From Pseudonocardia kunmingensis (GTDB lineage: Bacteria; Actinomycetota; Actinomycetes; Mycobacteriales; Pseudonocardiaceae): a stretch of DNA of 64,000 nt. Positions 61,859 through 64,000 of the stretch are shown in pieces. Every line of letters starts with the position of its first letter. The stretch's first letter is position 1. Both the position numbers and the translations under genes were made by a program. The stretch is taken from contig NZ_VFPA01000002.1 of assembly GCF_006716445.1 (NCBI RefSeq), positions 496,001 to 560,000 of the forward strand. The letters run 5' to 3'. Below the pieces are notes generated by a model, which was given only the letters and a program-made list of their open reading frames with translations, was not told the origin of the DNA and searched no databases.

Positions 61859-62896
61859 GTGGAGATGCGCAGCCTGGGGGGCTCCGGAGTACGGGTGTCT
61901 TCCCTCTGTCTGGGCACCATGATGTTCGGGAGCATGGGGAACGCCGATCGCGACGAGTGCGTCCGCATGGTGCACCGATCCCTGGACGCAGGGGTGAACT
62001 TCATCGACACCGCGGACGCCTACTCGCGCGGTGAGTCCGAGGTCATCATCGGCGAGGCGCTGAAGGGTCGCCGCGACGACGTCGTGCTCGCGACCAAGGC
62101 GTTCAACCCGATGAGCCGCGATCCCAACCACCGCGGGTCCTCGAGGCGCTGGATCGTGCAGGCGTGCGAGGACAGCCTGCGCCGGCTGGAGACCGACTGC
62201 ATCGACCTCTACCAGCTGCACCGCCCCGACGAGAACACCGACATCGACGAGACGTTGGGCGCGCTCTCCGACCTGGTGCGGCAGGGCAAGGTGCGGATGG
62301 TCGGCTCCTCGACCTTTCCCGCGGAGGCGATCGCGGAGGCGCAGTGGTGCTCCGAGCGGCGGGGTCACGTCAGGTTGAGGTGTGAGCAGCCGCCCTACTC
62401 GATCTTCGTCCGGGGGATCGAGCGCGACGTTCTGCCGACCTGCCGGCGCTACGGCATGGGGGCCATCGTCTGGAGTCCGCTGAACGGCGGCTGGCTGACG
62501 GGAAAGTACCGTCGCGAGGCGGGTGGTGTTCCTGACGAGTCGCGCTTCGCCCGGCTCCAGCGCGGCGCATGGCGGTTCGACTCTCCGGGTGCAGAGCGCA
62601 AGCTCGACCTGATCCCACAGCTCGAGCGGGTCGCCGCGGATGCCGGCACCGACCTGATCGGCCTGTCTCTCGGCTTCACGCTCTCCCATCCGGACGTCAC
62701 GTCGACGATCATCGGGCCGCGGACGATGGAGCAGCTGGAGAGCCAGTTGCCCGCCGCGGAGCTGCAGCTCGGCGACGCGGTCCTGGACTGCGTCGACGAG
62801 CTGGTACCGCCGGGGGAGACCATCTCCCGCACGGACGTCGCCTACGAACCGCGGGCGCTCAGGCACGTGGCCAAGCGGAGGATCGCGCGTACGTGA
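61859..62896 (+). CDS. Aldo/keto reductase
   Basis: A 345-residue AKR: SLCLGTMMFGSMGNADRDEC, catalytic Asp/Tyr in GVNFIDTADAYSRGESEVII, Lys in VVLATKAFNPMSRDPNHRGS, His in CIDLYQLHRPDENTDIDETL, and C-terminal cofactor segments LGFTLSHPDVTSTIIGPRTM, EQLESQLPAAELQL. It would reduce an aldehyde or ketone with NADPH. The GTG start has GGAGG six bases upstream. The ARPRT-like phosphate-binding segment reads GPRTMEQLESQ, typical. The natural substrate is unknown. Confidence 0.85.
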   Translation: MEMRSLGGSGVRVSSLCLGTMMFGSMGNADRDECVRMVHRSLDAGVNFIDTADAYSRGESEVIIGEALKGRRDDVVLATKAFNPMSRDPNHRGSSRRWIVQACEDSLRRLETDCIDLYQLHRPDENTDIDETLGALSDLVRQGKVRMVGSSTFPAEAIAEAQWCSERRGHVRLRCEQPPYSIFVRGIERDVLPTCRRYGMGAIVWSPLNGGWLTGKYRREAGGVPDESRFARLQRGAWRFDSPGAERKLDLIPQLERVAADAGTDLIGLSLGFTLSHPDVTSTIIGPRTMEQLESQLPAAELQLGDAVLDCVDELVPPGETISRTDVAYEPRALRHVAKRRIART

Positions 62897-62900
62897 GCGC

Positions 62901-62928
62901 TTCCGAATTGGCGAAGCTCAGGTACAAT
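62901..62928 (+). promoter_or_regulatory. Candidate promoter of the 63000 gene
   Basis: TTCCGA, a 16-base spacer and a near-consensus TACAAT in a local AT-rich patch. The coding start follows 72 bases later. The -10 box is one of the best in the window. Confidence 0.5.
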
Positions 62929-62999
62929 TATCTCCCTGTATCGGTGCCGGCGCGTCGAGCCGGGCTGCACCGCCCCACCACGTACGGAGGAACGCTGCA

Positions 63000-63308
63000 A
63001 TGAAGCCGCGCGTCGGGCAGTCGCTCGCCAGCACTGTCGACTCCACGACCGTCATCGTCATCCGGTGGCCGGACGAGGACCTCGCCGTCACCTGTGGCGG
63101 GATCGAGATGGTGCTCAAGGGTGCCGCGGGGGAGCCGAAGCGGACCCCCGACCCGTCCCAGATGGACGGGACCCAGCTCGGCAAGCGCTACGCGGACGAC
63201 GTCATCGGTATCGAGCTCCTCTGCACCAAGGCGGGCCAGGGCACGCTCGCCGTCGGCGGCGTCGCACTGCCGCTGAAGGATGCGCGGGCGCTGCCCGCAT
63301 CCGACTGA
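63000..63308 (+). CDS. Conserved-looking hypothetical protein
   Basis: A 102-residue soluble protein, mostly beta-strand: MKPRVGQSLASTVDSTTVIV, DLAVTCGGIEMVLKG, DGTQLGKRYADDVIGIELLC and GTLAVGGVALPLKDARALP. The ATG has GGAGG nine bases upstream and a strong candidate promoter. I have the impression of a family found in actinobacterial catabolic clusters but cannot name it. It converges on the hydrolase gene with a hairpin terminator between. Confidence 0.65.
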   Translation: MKPRVGQSLASTVDSTTVIVIRWPDEDLAVTCGGIEMVLKGAAGEPKRTPDPSQMDGTQLGKRYADDVIGIELLCTKAGQGTLAVGGVALPLKDARALPASD

Positions 63309-63319
63309 TCCCAGATCCC

Positions 63320-63362
63320 CCGGCCCGGCAGCCGGAGTCCGCCGTGACCGCTGCCGGGCCGG
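63320..63362. terminator. Bidirectional terminator hairpin between convergent genes
   Basis: CCGGCCCGGCAG and CTGCCGGGCCGG form a perfect 12-base-pair stem with a 19-base loop, placed between the stops of convergent genes (63308 and 63366). There is no T-run. Confidence 0.75.
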
Positions 63363-63365
63363 TCA

Positions 63366-64000
63366 TCACATCCTCGCCCCCGCGCTCCGCCATCGGGTGG
63401 CGATCTCGTCGATCGCGCGGGCGCACTCGAGCGGGGCGTCCACCGGGACGTGGTGGGTTGCACCCGGCACGCGGATCGTCGGCACCTCGGTCGGCGCGAG
63501 TGTGCCGATGAGTGCGGCCGCGTCATCGTCGACGAGGCCGCTGTCGCCTCCGTAGACGTAGCCCAGCGGCACCCTGAGCGTGCGGGCGGCTTCGGCCACC
63601 TCGGCGTCGTAGAGGGGCGGGAATCCGCGGTGGTCGTGCTTCCACGTCCAGCCCTCCGCCGTCTCGCGCACCGAGTACGCCGCAAGCGTTGCAAGCACGT
63701 TGTCGGCGGGCTGGCGCTGCGGGGGCATCAGGCGGAACCGTGCCATGGCGTCCTCCCGCGTGGGGTACCGGCGCTGGACAGGCGGCTTGCGGGTGTTCTC
63801 ACGTGCGAGGAACGCAGGCGGCGGTCGCAACGCGGCGTCGACGAGCACCAGTCCGGACATGCATTGCGGGTGCGTCGCCGCGGTGAGCAGGCCGACGCGC
63901 CCGCCGAGGCTGTGGCCCACGACGAGCGGGCGGGTCGAGCCCGCCGCGTCGAGCACGCCGAGCAGGTCCCGCCCCCACGTGGCTGCGTCGTACCGCTCGC
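63366..64000 (-). CDS. Alpha/beta hydrolase (N-terminus beyond the window)
   Basis: The visible 211 residues contain the nucleophile elbow PLVVGHSLGGRVGLLTAATH, a cap region, the acid segment GYVYGGDSGLVDDDAAALIG and the catalytic His in IRVPGATHHVPVDAPLECA. The frame stays open to the right edge (ERYDAATWGRDLLGV), so the oxyanion HG motif lies outside. It resembles lipase/esterase-like hydrolases; the GHSLGG elbow is classical. The substrate is unknown. Confidence 0.78.
   Translation of the reverse strand, partial: ERYDAATWGRDLLGVLDAAGSTRPLVVGHSLGGRVGLLTAATHPQCMSGLVLVDAALRPPPAFLARENTRKPPVQRRYPTREDAMARFRLMPPQRQPADNVLATLAAYSVRETAEGWTWKHDHRGFPPLYDAEVAEAARTLRVPLGYVYGGDSGLVDDDAAALIGTLAPTEVPTIRVPGATHHVPVDAPLECARAIDEIATRWRSAGARM

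Noticed and set aside
1..64000. CRISPR arrays, IS elements and integrase genes
   Set aside because: I saw no regularly spaced repeats, no DDE or serine/tyrosine recombinase protein and no terminal inverted repeats around any gene.

Overview
The window is high-GC actinobacterial DNA, with many GTG starts, dense 4-base start/stop overlaps and actinobacterial families such as DUF4913, the SCO6880 family and DUF2889. A Pseudonocardiaceae-like host is my inference; no rRNA or marker gene proves it.

Left third (1-26 kb) looks like part of a conjugative or integrative element. A minus-strand Tad-type pilus/secretion operon (1-6.3 kb: secreted protein, lipoprotein, CpaB/SAF protein, TadZ-like, TadA, TadB, TadC, small membrane protein, TadE) faces a plus-strand accessory set (primase-polymerase, ArdC-like antirestriction protein, lipoprotein, DUF4352 protein, HTH protein). 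Next comes a large minus-strand nuclease with a DUF4041 / GIY-YIG / TerD architecture, the most interesting gene here and a candidate anti-phage effector. After it lies an unbroken minus-strand type IV secretion-like operon (23.8 to 14.9 kb: P-loop protein, small membrane protein, bitopic protein, VirB6/TrbL-like, SCO6880, VirB4-like, VirD4/TraG-like, DUF4913, cell-wall hydrolase). A membrane-anchored trypsin-like protease follows. No relaxase, integrase or att site is visible, so the element is not bounded on the left.

The join to chromosomal-looking DNA (26-27.5 kb) is marked by a truncated GntR gene and a frameshifted SDR gene. Then come folP-like, RibD-C-like and panD genes on the minus strand (30.3-27.9 kb), and a long plus-strand block for acyl-CoA oxidation and propionate disposal (30.9-42.8 kb): etfB, etfA, a hydrolase, an enoyl-CoA hydratase, EtfD-like ETF:quinone oxidoreductase, biotin-dependent carboxylase alpha subunit, and mutA-mutB. 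Electrons from acyl-CoA dehydrogenases would pass through EtfBA to EtfD and menaquinone; the carboxylase and mutase would carry propionyl-CoA to succinyl-CoA, but no carboxyltransferase beta subunit or epimerase is in the window.

The right third (42.8-64 kb) is a patchwork of catabolic genes and regulators: TetR and GntR repressors, hydrolases, PaaI thioesterase, a DUF2889-amidohydrolase-small protein operon, VOC protein, SDR, orphan TRAP-type binding protein, phosphoesterase, a second DUF2889 protein, two giant double CaiB/BaiF CoA-transferase-like proteins, another TetR and an aldo/keto reductase. Several of these loci share a TGAGAAC/GTTCTCA-type inverted repeat upstream, suggesting one regulon. 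Four decayed genes here (crotonase, PanE-like, SDR remnant and the 26 kb pair counted separately) show ongoing gene loss.
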